DNA of 60,963 nucleotides from Bacteroidota bacterium (GTDB lineage Bacteria > Bacteroidota > Bacteroidia > Chitinophagales > Saprospiraceae), in the NCBI GenBank assembly GCA_024642665.1, contig JAHEAR010000002.1:174758-235720 (forward strand), read 5' to 3'. Under the pieces are notes generated by a model, which searched no databases, had not been told where the DNA came from, and saw nothing but the letters and a program-made list of their open reading frames with translations. The position numbers were made by a program, and so were the translations under genes. Below, piece after piece: positions 9,010 to 17,783 of this stretch; within the stretch, counting starts at the first letter, position 1; every line of letters begins with the position of its first letter.

Positions 9010-10197
9010 ATGAACAAAAAATTCAGCTTTATAATCTTAGTTGGAACACTCGCTCAGCGATATGGGGTGTCTACTTTACGCCTTTATTCATATCTCAAAA
9101 GATTGAGCGCTATCCTTAAACTCGATGCTGAGTTTTTAATCACACCATCCAATATTTTGTATATATTTCAGGAGAATGGTCAGTCTCAATCTTATCACAT
9201 CCAGCCTGCTGGTGCTTCGTCCTTCGAAATGGATAAAATCACCCAGATAGGCAATCTTGTCAATCAGCTCGAAGCCGGTACTGTTGATTTTAATAAAGCG
9301 GATGATGCCCTGAAAGCTATCGAAAAGAAGACATCCATATTTGGTGTCTGGCCGGTAGGTTTGGGTTATGTTTTATCAGGAGTGGGCTTTGCCTTAATTC
9401 TTTCGATTTCCTGGATAGATGTAGGGATATCAGCCCTGCTGAGTGCTGTGGTCTATGGGTTGGTTTTATTATCCGGACAGTTGAAGTGGCTTTCCCAGTC
9501 ATTGGAATTCACCGCAGCACTGGTGGCAGGTATATTGGCGAGTGCGATAGCCTGGTTCTTTCCCGGTAGCAATACTTTCTTCACTACCCTTTGCGGTTTA
9601 GTCGTTTTAATACCAGGCCTGGGTATTACCCTTGGTTTAGGCGAATTAATGACCAATATGATTGGTTCAGGAATGCAAAGATTGATTAGTGCCATCATTG
9701 TGACGCTTAAATTGTTTTTGGGCGCTATGATTGGAACCTATATTGTTGGCTGGATTCACCCTGTTCCGCTGGTTGCAGAAGTTGCTGCTAAATCTGTGCT
9801 ATGGCCCTGGATCGCTATAGCAGGTCTGATGGTGGGGCTGGCTATGATCTTCCAGGTACCACGGAAGGATATCATCTGGACGATTGCAGGAGGCCTGATG
9901 GCCTGGGCCGGAATCGAAGTGGGCAAACAGTTCGGGTATTGGCAAGGCTCTTTCATAGGTGCGATGACGCTGACAACTTTTGGCTACTTGTATAATAGAT
10001 TCACGCTCAAGCCGTCCTCGATTGTAATGCTTACCGGAATAATGGTGCTGGTGCCTGGTGCTGCTGCCTATATAGGCTTGAGTACAGGCCCTGACGGAGT
10101 ATCTACAGCGGAATGGAGAGCCTTCGTCAATGCCATAGCGATAATCGCAGGACTGATCGTGCCCTATTCGGTTTTACCACGCAGGGCAACACTATAA
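9010..10197 (+). CDS. ThrE-like threonine/serine exporter family protein
   Basis: 395 residues. The first ~105 are a soluble cytosolic domain typical of ThrE proteins (LAQRYGVSTLRLYSYLKRLS), followed by about ten membrane spans in two blocks of five, with the conserved GLGITLGLGEL segment between spans. ThrE of Corynebacterium exports threonine and serine; relatives move other small solutes. It lies 50 bp after the GTPase and before a further amidohydrolase, so it may move an amino acid released by the cytosolic amidohydrolase across the inner membrane (inference). Both ThrE halves, which are split into two proteins in some bacteria, are fused here. Confidence 0.82.
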   Translation: MNKKFSFIILVGTLAQRYGVSTLRLYSYLKRLSAILKLDAEFLITPSNILYIFQENGQSQSYHIQPAGASSFEMDKITQIGNLVNQLEAGTVDFNKADDALKAIEKKTSIFGVWPVGLGYVLSGVGFALILSISWIDVGISALLSAVVYGLVLLSGQLKWLSQSLEFTAALVAGILASAIAWFFPGSNTFFTTLCGLVVLIPGLGITLGLGELMTNMIGSGMQRLISAIIVTLKLFLGAMIGTYIVGWIHPVPLVAEVAAKSVLWPWIAIAGLMVGLAMIFQVPRKDIIWTIAGGLMAWAGIEVGKQFGYWQGSFIGAMTLTTFGYLYNRFTLKPSSIVMLTGIMVLVPGAAAYIGLSTGPDGVSTAEWRAFVNAIAIIAGLIVPYSVLPRRATL

Positions 10198-10214
10198 GGT
10201 AAAATAGTTTACCT
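10197..10214 (+). terminator. Small hairpin after the exporter gene
   Basis: A perfect 7-bp stem (AGGTAAA/TTTACCT) with a 4-base ATAG loop begins at the last base of the exporter gene. No long T run follows, so it is at best a weak terminator or an mRNA-stability element. Confidence 0.35.
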
Positions 10215-10284
10215 GTTTAATACAATCCATTAGAATATGCTTACCAAAAACAAAACAATAAAACAACCTTTAATCAAAACAATT

Positions 10285-11901
10285 ATGAAAACGGGAAAAA
10301 TCACACGATTATTTATGATTGCACTCTTACTGATTTCAATAGCACAAGGCTGCCAATCTCCTCAAAATGAGGAAGCACAAAAAGAAGGCGCATATAAAGC
10401 GCTACCAGCCTCAACTGAGTTTGATGTTGTTATTCTGAACGGACGGGTCATAGATCCCGAAACCAATTTTGATGCCGTGCGCAATGTGGGCATTAAAGAC
10501 GGTATCATCGGTTTGATTACCGATAAAGAAATCAAAGGCAAGAAAACCATTGATGCTACTGGGAAAATTGTTTCTCCCGGATTTATTGACTTACACAGCC
10601 ATGGTCTTAACATAGGAGATTATAGATTACAAGCCTGTCAAGGGGTCACCACTGCCTTAGAACTCGAGTCCGGGGTACTACCGATTGGTGAATTTTATGA
10701 AGGTCAGGCAACTAAAAATATACCGGTCAATTACGGGGCTTCTGCTGCATGGACCTTCGGAAGAATTGCTTGTTTTACCGGCCATGAGCCTGAAGCGACT
10801 CCTCAATATTTCCAAGGCGCCCAGGGGAGGTCCGATTGGAAAGATGATCTGGCAACACCTGAACAACTGGATAAGATACTGGCCGAGGTAGAGCAAGGGT
10901 TAAAAGAAGGAGGTCTGGGCATTGGTGTAAATGCAGGTTATGCACCTGGTAATGGCCATTTCGAATACTATAGCTTAGCAAAACTCGCAAAAAAGTATGC
11001 CGTGGGCACGTACACACACACGCGCTTCGCGAAAAGTACAGAACGCAATAGTGCCTTTGAAGCTTTTCAGGAACTCATCGCGAATGCAGCCGCTACAGGC
11101 ATCAACATGCATATTTGCCACATTAACAGCATGGCTCAAAAAGACATAAATAATTGTTTGGAATTATTTGAGAATGCACAAGCAAATGGTACAACAGTAA
11201 CAGCAGGAACCTACCCTTGGGGTGCCGCGAGTACGGTAGTGAAGGCAGCCGTATTTACAGGGCCTACGTGGAAAGAAGATTTGCAAACCGACTATGAAGC
11301 ATTCCAGTATGGGAAAAACAGGCTTAACCAGGCTCGGTTTGATTCTCTACAAGCAAATGCCCCGGGAGCCTTTATTATCTGGCACTTTTTAGATGCAGAT
11401 AAGCCCGATGAGCTGGCGCTAATAGATGCTTCGGTTCTTCATCCGCGAACAATCATTGAGTCAGATGCGATGCCGAGTTATGCTGTAACAGAAAGTGGTG
11501 TCGTCCCTTACGAAGGCGATGCATGGCCACTATCTGATGATCTTATCAATCATCCCAGATCTTCTGCATCATTTGCAAAAATTCTTCAGGATTATGTTAG
11601 AGATCGCCAGTTAATGGATGTACAGACGGCCATAAAGAAAATGAGTCTGATGCCTGCTCAAACCATCGAGGCGTATGTGCCTCAGATGAAAAAGAAAGGC
11701 CGATTGCAAGAAGGTATGGATGCGGATGTACTCGTTTTTGATTTAAACGACATTAAAGTAAATGCCGATTATGTAAATTCTGTTCGGGCTTCCGAAGGGA
11801 TGTCTTATGTGTTAGTTGGCGGGACACCTGTTATAGAAAACGGAAAATTGCTTTTGGACGCAGCACCAGGGCAACCAATTCGAAGAGATACACAGAACTA
11901 G
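10285..11901 (+). CDS. Lipoprotein D-aminoacylase-type amidohydrolase
   Basis: 538 residues from the ATG at 10285. The frame is open to 10237, but the 16 extra residues only precede a normal lipoprotein signal (LLLISIAQGC). Predicted envelope-anchored amidohydrolase with HxH in FIDLHSHGL (H104, H106), Glu in ELESG, His in TYTHTRF, His in HICHINSM and Asp in ESDAMP. The mature N-terminus closely matches the lipoprotein paralog at 3.85 kb, while the catalytic core (HICH.NS, the LHP segment, PQMKKKGRLQ.GMDAD) is closer to the cytosolic paralog, so it bridges the two groups. Likely an amide hydrolase of the same pathway; substrate unknown. Confidence 0.88.
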   Translation: MKTGKITRLFMIALLLISIAQGCQSPQNEEAQKEGAYKALPASTEFDVVILNGRVIDPETNFDAVRNVGIKDGIIGLITDKEIKGKKTIDATGKIVSPGFIDLHSHGLNIGDYRLQACQGVTTALELESGVLPIGEFYEGQATKNIPVNYGASAAWTFGRIACFTGHEPEATPQYFQGAQGRSDWKDDLATPEQLDKILAEVEQGLKEGGLGIGVNAGYAPGNGHFEYYSLAKLAKKYAVGTYTHTRFAKSTERNSAFEAFQELIANAAATGINMHICHINSMAQKDINNCLELFENAQANGTTVTAGTYPWGAASTVVKAAVFTGPTWKEDLQTDYEAFQYGKNRLNQARFDSLQANAPGAFIIWHFLDADKPDELALIDASVLHPRTIIESDAMPSYAVTESGVVPYEGDAWPLSDDLINHPRSSASFAKILQDYVRDRQLMDVQTAIKKMSLMPAQTIEAYVPQMKKKGRLQEGMDADVLVFDLNDIKVNADYVNSVRASEGMSYVLVGGTPVIENGKLLLDAAPGQPIRRDTQN

Positions 11902-12050
11902 TTTGTTGACATATGAATGCAGCCAGAAATATCTTATTCAATAAATAATCTTGAAGTATTTAAATTTTAGGCTTGGCACAGCTAAAGTATGTCGTGATTA
12001 GAAATATGACAACCGAACAACAATTTTTTTTTTTTAATAAATAACTAAAC

Positions 12051-13337
12051 ATGAAAAACAACTTCTTCATCCTTGTTCTTGGGTTTCTTGCACTATCCAT
12101 TAATATGCAAGCCCAAACACTAACAACAGACACCATCCCTCCGGGGGTACAGGGGGCAATAAATCCAATGACGGATAATGCTCCGATCAATTCAGGAGAC
12201 GAGTTGCTGGATGCGAGTTTCCCTAATTCATGGCCTGTATTTGGTTCGGGTGTGCGTATGTCTGTAGGTGGCTATGTGAAATCGGACTTTATACATGATT
12301 TTGATTACATAGGAGACCGATATGAATTCGAACTGGGAAGTATTGCCGTTGAAGGAAGCCCGGAAAGGGATCTTGGAGGCATCACGACATTTCACTCCAA
12401 ACAGACCAGGTTTAATTTCGATTTCAGGTCAAAAGCCAAATGGAAAAGTGGCAAGGAGTTTCCAATGTCGGCGTTTGTGGAGCTCGATTTTTTCTTTGAT
12501 TCGGAAGCTTTACAGTTTGTACCTCGTTTCCGTCTCGCCTATGGAGTCATCGGACGCATGCTGATCGGACGGTCCTGGACCAATTCGGGGGATTTAACCA
12601 CGTTGCCCGGATTAATTGATTTCTCTGCTGGCGATGCGCTCTACGGCGGCAGAGCCACTCAAATCCGATGGAAGGACAGTTTTGGAAAGAACTTTACTTA
12701 TGTCCTGGCGCTGGAAGAAGCTGCGGGGCAAATAGACAACCCTAATGACCTGGAAGGTGCTTTTCGAGCACAATATCCTCAACTGACAGGTAATGTAAGG
12801 TGGCATTCGATGAATGGTTCGTCCTTTCAGTTGGGCGTCGATGCTTTTGCACTTAGTTGGAAAGGGCCTGATTATGTTCCGAACGTTACTAAAACTGGTT
12901 ATGCACTTACGGGAACAGGGCGCTTCGTCTTAAATGTCTCTAAATTTAAAGACTCCTTTATGTATGGTGGTGGTTTTGGAACAGGTCTCGGAGGGCGATT
13001 AATTGCCCTTTCCTGGGACGGCAAGGCATCCGGGGCTATCACTGAGAATGGACTGAATCTCAACAAAGCCTGGTGGGCTTTTGCTGGCTATAACCATTAT
13101 TGGAGCGAAAGTTTCAACTCCACCATAGCAACAAACTGGGGTGGAACTGAGCTGACCCCGGATCAGACTGATGGCACCATCAAAAAAGCAGGCTCTTTCC
13201 ATGCCAACCTGATTTGGTTTCCCTACCCACTTATTTCGACCGGCATTGAGTACATGTGGGGACTTCGGCAAAACAAAAATGGTATTGAGGGACAAGCTTC
13301 CAGAGTTCAGCTTATGGTTAAATTTAAGTTCCACTAA
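12051..13337 (+). CDS. DcaP-like outer-membrane porin
   Basis: 428 residues with a signal peptide ending near NMQAQ. The rest is beta-barrel-like: GYVKSDFIHDFD at the start, alternating strands such as RFNFDFRSKAKW and AFVELDFFF, and a final strand ending in aromatic/basic residues (LMVKFKFH). The opening GYVK.DFI and the RLAYG...LIGRSWT region match DcaP-type porins, which in Acinetobacter take up dicarboxylates. It follows the amidohydrolase gene after 149 bp containing a T run (about 12025-12037). It probably admits substrate or passes product across the outer membrane (inference). Confidence 0.8.
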   Translation: MKNNFFILVLGFLALSINMQAQTLTTDTIPPGVQGAINPMTDNAPINSGDELLDASFPNSWPVFGSGVRMSVGGYVKSDFIHDFDYIGDRYEFELGSIAVEGSPERDLGGITTFHSKQTRFNFDFRSKAKWKSGKEFPMSAFVELDFFFDSEALQFVPRFRLAYGVIGRMLIGRSWTNSGDLTTLPGLIDFSAGDALYGGRATQIRWKDSFGKNFTYVLALEEAAGQIDNPNDLEGAFRAQYPQLTGNVRWHSMNGSSFQLGVDAFALSWKGPDYVPNVTKTGYALTGTGRFVLNVSKFKDSFMYGGGFGTGLGGRLIALSWDGKASGAITENGLNLNKAWWAFAGYNHYWSESFNSTIATNWGGTELTPDQTDGTIKKAGSFHANLIWFPYPLISTGIEYMWGLRQNKNGIEGQASRVQLMVKFKFH

Positions 13338-13378
13338 TTAATGCACAAGCCAAACCCGGACAACTATTATCTCTATTC

Positions 13379-14659
13379 ATGATCCTTCTCAGATTAGGTC
13401 ATTATTGTTTTTACTCAAAAACAATAATACTGTGGTTGTTCATCATCCTTATGTGCCTGGTACATACTGCACATGCGCAATCAGATATAGCTAATTTGAC
13501 TGCTACTGATGGTATTATTAACCCTTTGGACACCATCAAGACCGATAGTACCATCATTGCTGAGGTTGCTCCTTTAGATATTGGTCAGACCAGAGGACTA
13601 TTCATTACAACACCGGATGGTGATATGCAACTTCGCATACTAGGTTCAGTGCGCTATCTGGTGGTGTATGACGGGCTGATCAATGCCAACAAAAATGGAT
13701 TCAATACGTATGAGATTCCCATTAAGGGGAATGAAAAACCGATTCCAAATTATTTCAATGGATTAGATCAGACCAGGATAGGCTTTGAGATTACAAGAAA
13801 GACATCAAAAGGAAATGTATTTATACGCCTTGAGAGTGATTTTGCCGGCTTAAACGGATTTCGGATTCGCCATGCGTATGGCCAGTTTGGCAATTTCCTA
13901 TTTGGCCAGACGTGGAGTTTGTTTTCACACATCAATGCATTGCCGGCTACTGTAGACTTTGCCAGCCCTACTTCAAATGTAATTACCAGAACCCCTCAAA
14001 TCAGGTACTCCTTTAAGCCATTTAAAAAACAAATAAATTTGCAGGTTGCACTCGAGTATCTGATTCCAAATTTAACGACTTCCGATTCGATTAAACCAGA
14101 AGTCGTTCAGTTGATACCGAACCTAACCTTTCGACTTAACAAAATATTTAACTGGGGTTCCGCACAATTATCAAGTATAGTCCCTACCCTTTCTGCAAGA
14201 AATTCAAATGCAGAATTAATTGTTAAAAGAGGCTGGGGCATATCGGGATCTACTGTAATAAACTCATGGAAAAAAGGCACCTGGTATGTGCAAGCCGTGG
14301 CAGGAAAAGGTATTAACACGTATTTTAATGAATTAAGTGGTGCCGGATTAGATGTTTCGATCAGCCCTTCGGGAAAGGTACAACTTAATACGGCCTTTGG
14401 TTTTTACGTGTCATATGAGCACTATTGGGTATCTTCCATTTATTCAAACCTGACCTATGGATGGGTAAAGGTGGATGACTACTCTTCTGCAAATGGCACC
14501 ACGTATAAATCCGGACAGACCATGCGTTTGAATACTTTTTGGGACATAACAGAAGGTGCGAAAGTGGGTGCAGAAATTATTTGGGGCGCTAAACGTAATC
14601 ATGACCATGCTTATGGAGAGGCCTTCAGGGCAAACCTATTATTTTATTACGACTTTTAA
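13379..14659 (+). CDS. Second DcaP-like outer-membrane porin
   Basis: 426 residues with an N-terminal signal (ILMCLVHTAHAQS) and a beta-barrel body. It is recognisable as DcaP-like by GSVRYLVVYDGL, then TRIGFEI, the LESDFAG segment, IRHAYGQFGNFLFGQTWS and the last strand ending in YYDF. The H.YG...GQTWS block is the family hallmark. It starts 41 bp after the first porin and is clearly diverged from it, so the pair may differ in cargo. Probably co-transcribed with the preceding porin and the two small membrane genes that follow. Confidence 0.8.
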   Translation: MILLRLGHYCFYSKTIILWLFIILMCLVHTAHAQSDIANLTATDGIINPLDTIKTDSTIIAEVAPLDIGQTRGLFITTPDGDMQLRILGSVRYLVVYDGLINANKNGFNTYEIPIKGNEKPIPNYFNGLDQTRIGFEITRKTSKGNVFIRLESDFAGLNGFRIRHAYGQFGNFLFGQTWSLFSHINALPATVDFASPTSNVITRTPQIRYSFKPFKKQINLQVALEYLIPNLTTSDSIKPEVVQLIPNLTFRLNKIFNWGSAQLSSIVPTLSARNSNAELIVKRGWGISGSTVINSWKKGTWYVQAVAGKGINTYFNELSGAGLDVSISPSGKVQLNTAFGFYVSYEHYWVSSIYSNLTYGWVKVDDYSSANGTTYKSGQTMRLNTFWDITEGAKVGAEIIWGAKRNHDHAYGEAFRANLLFYYDF

Positions 14660-14700
14660 GGCGCATCTCATTTGGAACAAATATTGATCACGTTAACTTC

Positions 14701-15147
14701 ATGAGCTCGAAAAATAAAAACCTGCTACAAATAGCAGATAAAAAAATAAACAGACTCAACACCTTTTTACGCGTGACGCTTCTTATGCTTAGCGTGGTCG
14801 TCGCCTATGATGCCATTGTGCATAAAACACCGCTGTATTATTTCGGCTTTTATTTGGCAGGTTTTCTAATCGGAAAGGTGTTTAACAAAAGCATGAAGAT
14901 AGAATTCGACCAAACGTCTGGTTCATTCAGTCTTACGACAGGTATTTTGCACAACCTCATCACGGTTTCTTTATTGTTATTTAGGTTTGTCATAGGAAAA
15001 TACTTACTGACATCTTTTGATGTTATTTTTGTCAGCGATGCCCTGTCTCTGTTTTTTATTGGAATTAATTACGCGAAATGGCGTACGATCATCACAAAAA
15101 TTGATAATGCGATTTATTCCTTTGCCGTTAAGCAATATGACCAATAG
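14701..15147 (+). CDS. Small integral membrane protein, unknown function
   Basis: 148 residues with about four hydrophobic segments (FLRVTLLMLSVVVAYDAIV, YYFGFYLAGFLIG, VSLLLFRFVIG, LSLFFIGINYA) and a basic N-terminus. I do not recognise the family. It starts 41 bp after the porin on the same strand and probably belongs to that transcript. Confidence 0.65.
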   Translation: MSSKNKNLLQIADKKINRLNTFLRVTLLMLSVVVAYDAIVHKTPLYYFGFYLAGFLIGKVFNKSMKIEFDQTSGSFSLTTGILHNLITVSLLLFRFVIGKYLLTSFDVIFVSDALSLFFIGINYAKWRTIITKIDNAIYSFAVKQYDQ

Positions 15148-15197
15148 ATTGAGTGCATTTGCTGATCACATCATGAAATAAATACAAACGTAAACGC

Positions 15198-15986
15198 ATG
15201 AAGCAACATCAAGTCAGGAGGCTAAGACATTGCACAAAAATTATCCTATTAGTTTTATTCGGCCATTCGTCAAGCCATTTGAATGCACAACAATTTAATT
15301 CCGACAATTACGTGGTCATGCCCCATGGGACAGGCACATTTGTGATCACCAATGGGGAAAGAAATGCTGCCTTTGTTAATTCGTTTGGTCTCATTCCTCG
15401 GTTCGAATTCTTTGTTCAGGGCAATTTATTCTGGGAGAATGAAAAAACAGAAAGCCCACAACATTTCACAGCAACGCTGTACGCAAAGTATTCCTTATGG
15501 GTCAATACACAGAAATCAAGTGGTGTGAGCGTCTTTCTGGGTTTCGGAAAATCACCTGGCTACTACACACAAAAGGAATTTCTGACCCTCCATAAAAACT
15601 ACTGGACAGCAGTTGTGTATACCCTTCCCCTTTTCAATAAAACAATATATTGGGATTTTATGCCCGGGGGGATGGTCGATATAGATTATAAAGGCTCTAA
15701 AAATGCTGCATGGGGTTTCACTTATTCTTCCCGAATAAATGTGTATAAACTTATTCCAAAAACGGCTATTGTTGCAGAAATATTTGGAACAGAAGGAAGT
15801 ATTTATTCAGCGCCGGAGTACAAAATAGGTCTTCGCTATGAACCGAATGATTTTATTATCCCTGCCATTACCTATGGGAATACACTTTCAGGAACCGGTG
15901 GGGCAGGTTTTGAAATTGGCTTGGTGATCTTTACACCGCAATACATTAAGAAATCATACATCCAAAACAACCATATCGAGTATTAA
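15198..15986 (+). CDS. Predicted secreted/outer-membrane beta-barrel protein, unknown
   Basis: 262 residues with a signal peptide (IILLVLFGHSSSHLNAQQ) and a body rich in alternating hydrophobic/polar strands with many aromatic and glycine residues (FEFFVQGNLFWENE, TATLYAKYSLWVN, GVSVFLGFGKSPGYY). This suggests a small outer-membrane barrel or surface protein. No family recognised. It is 50 bp after the preceding gene and likely the end of the porin transcript. Confidence 0.6.
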   Translation: MKQHQVRRLRHCTKIILLVLFGHSSSHLNAQQFNSDNYVVMPHGTGTFVITNGERNAAFVNSFGLIPRFEFFVQGNLFWENEKTESPQHFTATLYAKYSLWVNTQKSSGVSVFLGFGKSPGYYTQKEFLTLHKNYWTAVVYTLPLFNKTIYWDFMPGGMVDIDYKGSKNAAWGFTYSSRINVYKLIPKTAIVAEIFGTEGSIYSAPEYKIGLRYEPNDFIIPAITYGNTLSGTGGAGFEIGLVIFTPQYIKKSYIQNNHIEY

Positions 15987-16105
15987 CCGCCTGGAAATCC
16001 TAAGTACACTCCATTCGCCTTTACACAAACGCCCAAGACACAACCCGCTGTAAAGCAGACCCAACCTCAGTCTTTATCTCTCCTATTGGGCTTCTAATCA
16101 ACTAA

Positions 16106-16135
16106 ATTACACTTCATTTACACTAATTTACACTA
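16106..16135. repeat. Three 10-bp direct repeats upstream of the SRPBCC lipoprotein gene
   Basis: Three consecutive 10-base units, ATTACACTTC, ATTTACACTA and ATTTACACTA, end about 63 bp before the start codon at 16199. The spacing is about one helical turn, which would put the same bases on one DNA face, as in operators bound by multimeric regulators. No binding protein is identified. Confidence 0.5.
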
Positions 16136-16198
16136 GTTAAACATCGTATAGATGATCTCCCTCTACATTTATCGAAACATTTAAAAACGATAGATATT

Positions 16199-17086
16199 AT
16201 GAGAATTCAAACATTTCAAGTACTAATTGCCTTATGCTTCGCGTCGTGCACGTCGTATTCCCAAAACGATGATGGTGTAACCAAGCAAAATTCGGAAACA
16301 ACAAAGACAGCACCCCACCGATATGGTGGCTGGTATTGCCCGGACAATTTAAATGGGTTTCCGGCGGTGGACATCACGGAATGGAAAAATGTACCGGTGG
16401 TCAATGGTCGAATGGCGACACAGGAAGAAACTCAAAGCGGAAAATCATTAATTTTTGTAGACGCTGAAAAATACCCAAATGCTAAAGCACTGGATATACC
16501 CATGCCTAAATTGGCCAGTTTCTACAGCGATTATACCAAAAGAGACGAACTTATTATTGTCATACAAGCCATCAATGTAGACCATGACTCTATCGTTGGC
16601 TTCCGATATTTGAATGGAGGCAATGGCAGTGCAAGGTTAAATGAAATCAGGTTTCTTGCTAATGAGGAAATTGCCTTGATCCCTTCCGCACGTTTTGTTT
16701 CCCAAACGATTGAAATCAAAGCCACACAGGAGGCGATTTGGAATGTACTGACGCAACCTGAATATACGGAAGCGCTTGAACACATATTTGATAAGGATAA
16801 AACGTTGAGTCCAAATTGGCGGAAATCTTCAAATGTGAATTACCACTATCAACCTGCCGGAAATACAACCTCTTCCTACGGCGAAAAATTATTTGGCAAT
16901 TATTATATCCAGAATGATTATGATGGATTAATGTATACTGAAAAATTCCTGTTACTAGAAAATCAGGAGAATAATACCACTGAATTAAAAATTGTTTGTG
17001 GCCCGTTTGGCGATGACTTTGAAGCACAAAAACATCAAATCAATAAATGGGCGAAAGAAGTTAAAGCTTTAAGCGAAAAAAAATAA
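16199..17086 (+). CDS. Lipoprotein with C-terminal SRPBCC/START-like domain
   Basis: 295 residues. The signal ends in a lipobox (ALCFASC), giving a likely lipoprotein. Residues ~35-155 form a region with YGGWYCPDNLNGFPAVDI and no family I can name. Residues ~165-290 look like an SRPBCC hydrophobic-ligand fold: VSQTIEIKATQEAIWNVLTQPEY at the start, a VNYHYQPAG...YGEKLFGNYY strand series, and a long terminal helix (HQINKWAKEVKAL). The ligand is unknown. It is preceded by a 212-bp gap with three 10-bp repeats and followed by a strong hairpin, so it is probably transcribed alone. Confidence 0.6.
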   Translation: MRIQTFQVLIALCFASCTSYSQNDDGVTKQNSETTKTAPHRYGGWYCPDNLNGFPAVDITEWKNVPVVNGRMATQEETQSGKSLIFVDAEKYPNAKALDIPMPKLASFYSDYTKRDELIIVIQAINVDHDSIVGFRYLNGGNGSARLNEIRFLANEEIALIPSARFVSQTIEIKATQEAIWNVLTQPEYTEALEHIFDKDKTLSPNWRKSSNVNYHYQPAGNTTSSYGEKLFGNYYIQNDYDGLMYTEKFLLLENQENNTTELKIVCGPFGDDFEAQKHQINKWAKEVKALSEKK

Positions 17087-17152
17087 GCGCATCTATACAT
17101 TTACCGTCTACTCGCCATCACAACTTTACTATTCGTGTGATAGCTGGTAAAT

Positions 17153-17183
17153 AAAAAGCCTGAACATCATGTTCAGGCTTTTT
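17153..17183. terminator. Bidirectional intrinsic terminator
   Basis: A perfect 13-bp stem, AAAAAGCCTGAAC paired with GTTCAGGCTTTTT, with a 5-base ATCAT loop. The stem's own A tract and T tract give a T run on both strands. It sits between two convergent genes (ends at 17086 and 17199), as expected for a shared terminator. Confidence 0.9.
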
Positions 17184-17198
17184 ATTCTTCGTTTTAGT

Positions 17199-17783
17199 TT
17201 AACCTGCCGGTGGAATTGGATCCGGAACTACATTTTTAACAGGAGGGAGACTTTGTAAATAGGCAAAAATGGCTTTTAAATCCTCATCAGTGAAATTCCG
17301 AATTTGTTGCCAGGGCATCGGAGGCAATAAAGGCCTGCTTCCTTCAATACCCTTGTAGAGTCCTTGTTTAATGGCGACTAAAAACTGATCTTCTGTCCAG
17401 CCACCAAGACCGGTAGCATCCGGAGTTAAATTAGCCGAAAAGGAAGTGCCCCAGGGACCTGTGGCTGACGTAAGCCCCATGGTAAAAAGAATATACGATT
17501 GAGCTGTTTTAAGATCGTATGGAGCCAACACTTCACCGGCCGGATGTCCGGATAATGCACGCGTCAGATCCAGCTCCATTCCTTTGTCTGTGAACTTTTT
17601 GGGGGTATGACAATCATGGCACCCATTCGAGCTGACGAGGTATTCACCTCGTTTTACCGGGTCTTTCGCCATTTCACTTTCGATGGTATAGGGGTTTTCA
17701 AGGGGTTGCTCTCCCTTATTGGAGTTACATCCCAGAAGCAAAATGAGGAAGGCTGCTCCGGAGGCAAAAATGGTTGGTTTCAT
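17199..17783 (-). CDS. Monoheme c-type cytochrome lipoprotein
   Basis: 194 residues. The signal peptide ends in a lipobox (ILLLGC), so it is a predicted lipoprotein. One heme-attachment motif CHDCH (C55, C58, H59) is present, with a likely axial Met in LLPPMPW. The end (FTDEDLKAIFAYLQSLPPVKN) is the usual last helix of class I cytochromes of the type found with dehydrogenases. Its redox partner is not in the window. The gene is convergent with the SRPBCC gene across the terminator and has no gene close upstream. Confidence 0.88.
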   Translation of the reverse strand: MKPTIFASGAAFLILLLGCNSNKGEQPLENPYTIESEMAKDPVKRGEYLVSSNGCHDCHTPKKFTDKGMELDLTRALSGHPAGEVLAPYDLKTAQSYILFTMGLTSATGPWGTSFSANLTPDATGLGGWTEDQFLVAIKQGLYKGIEGSRPLLPPMPWQQIRNFTDEDLKAIFAYLQSLPPVKNVVPDPIPPAG

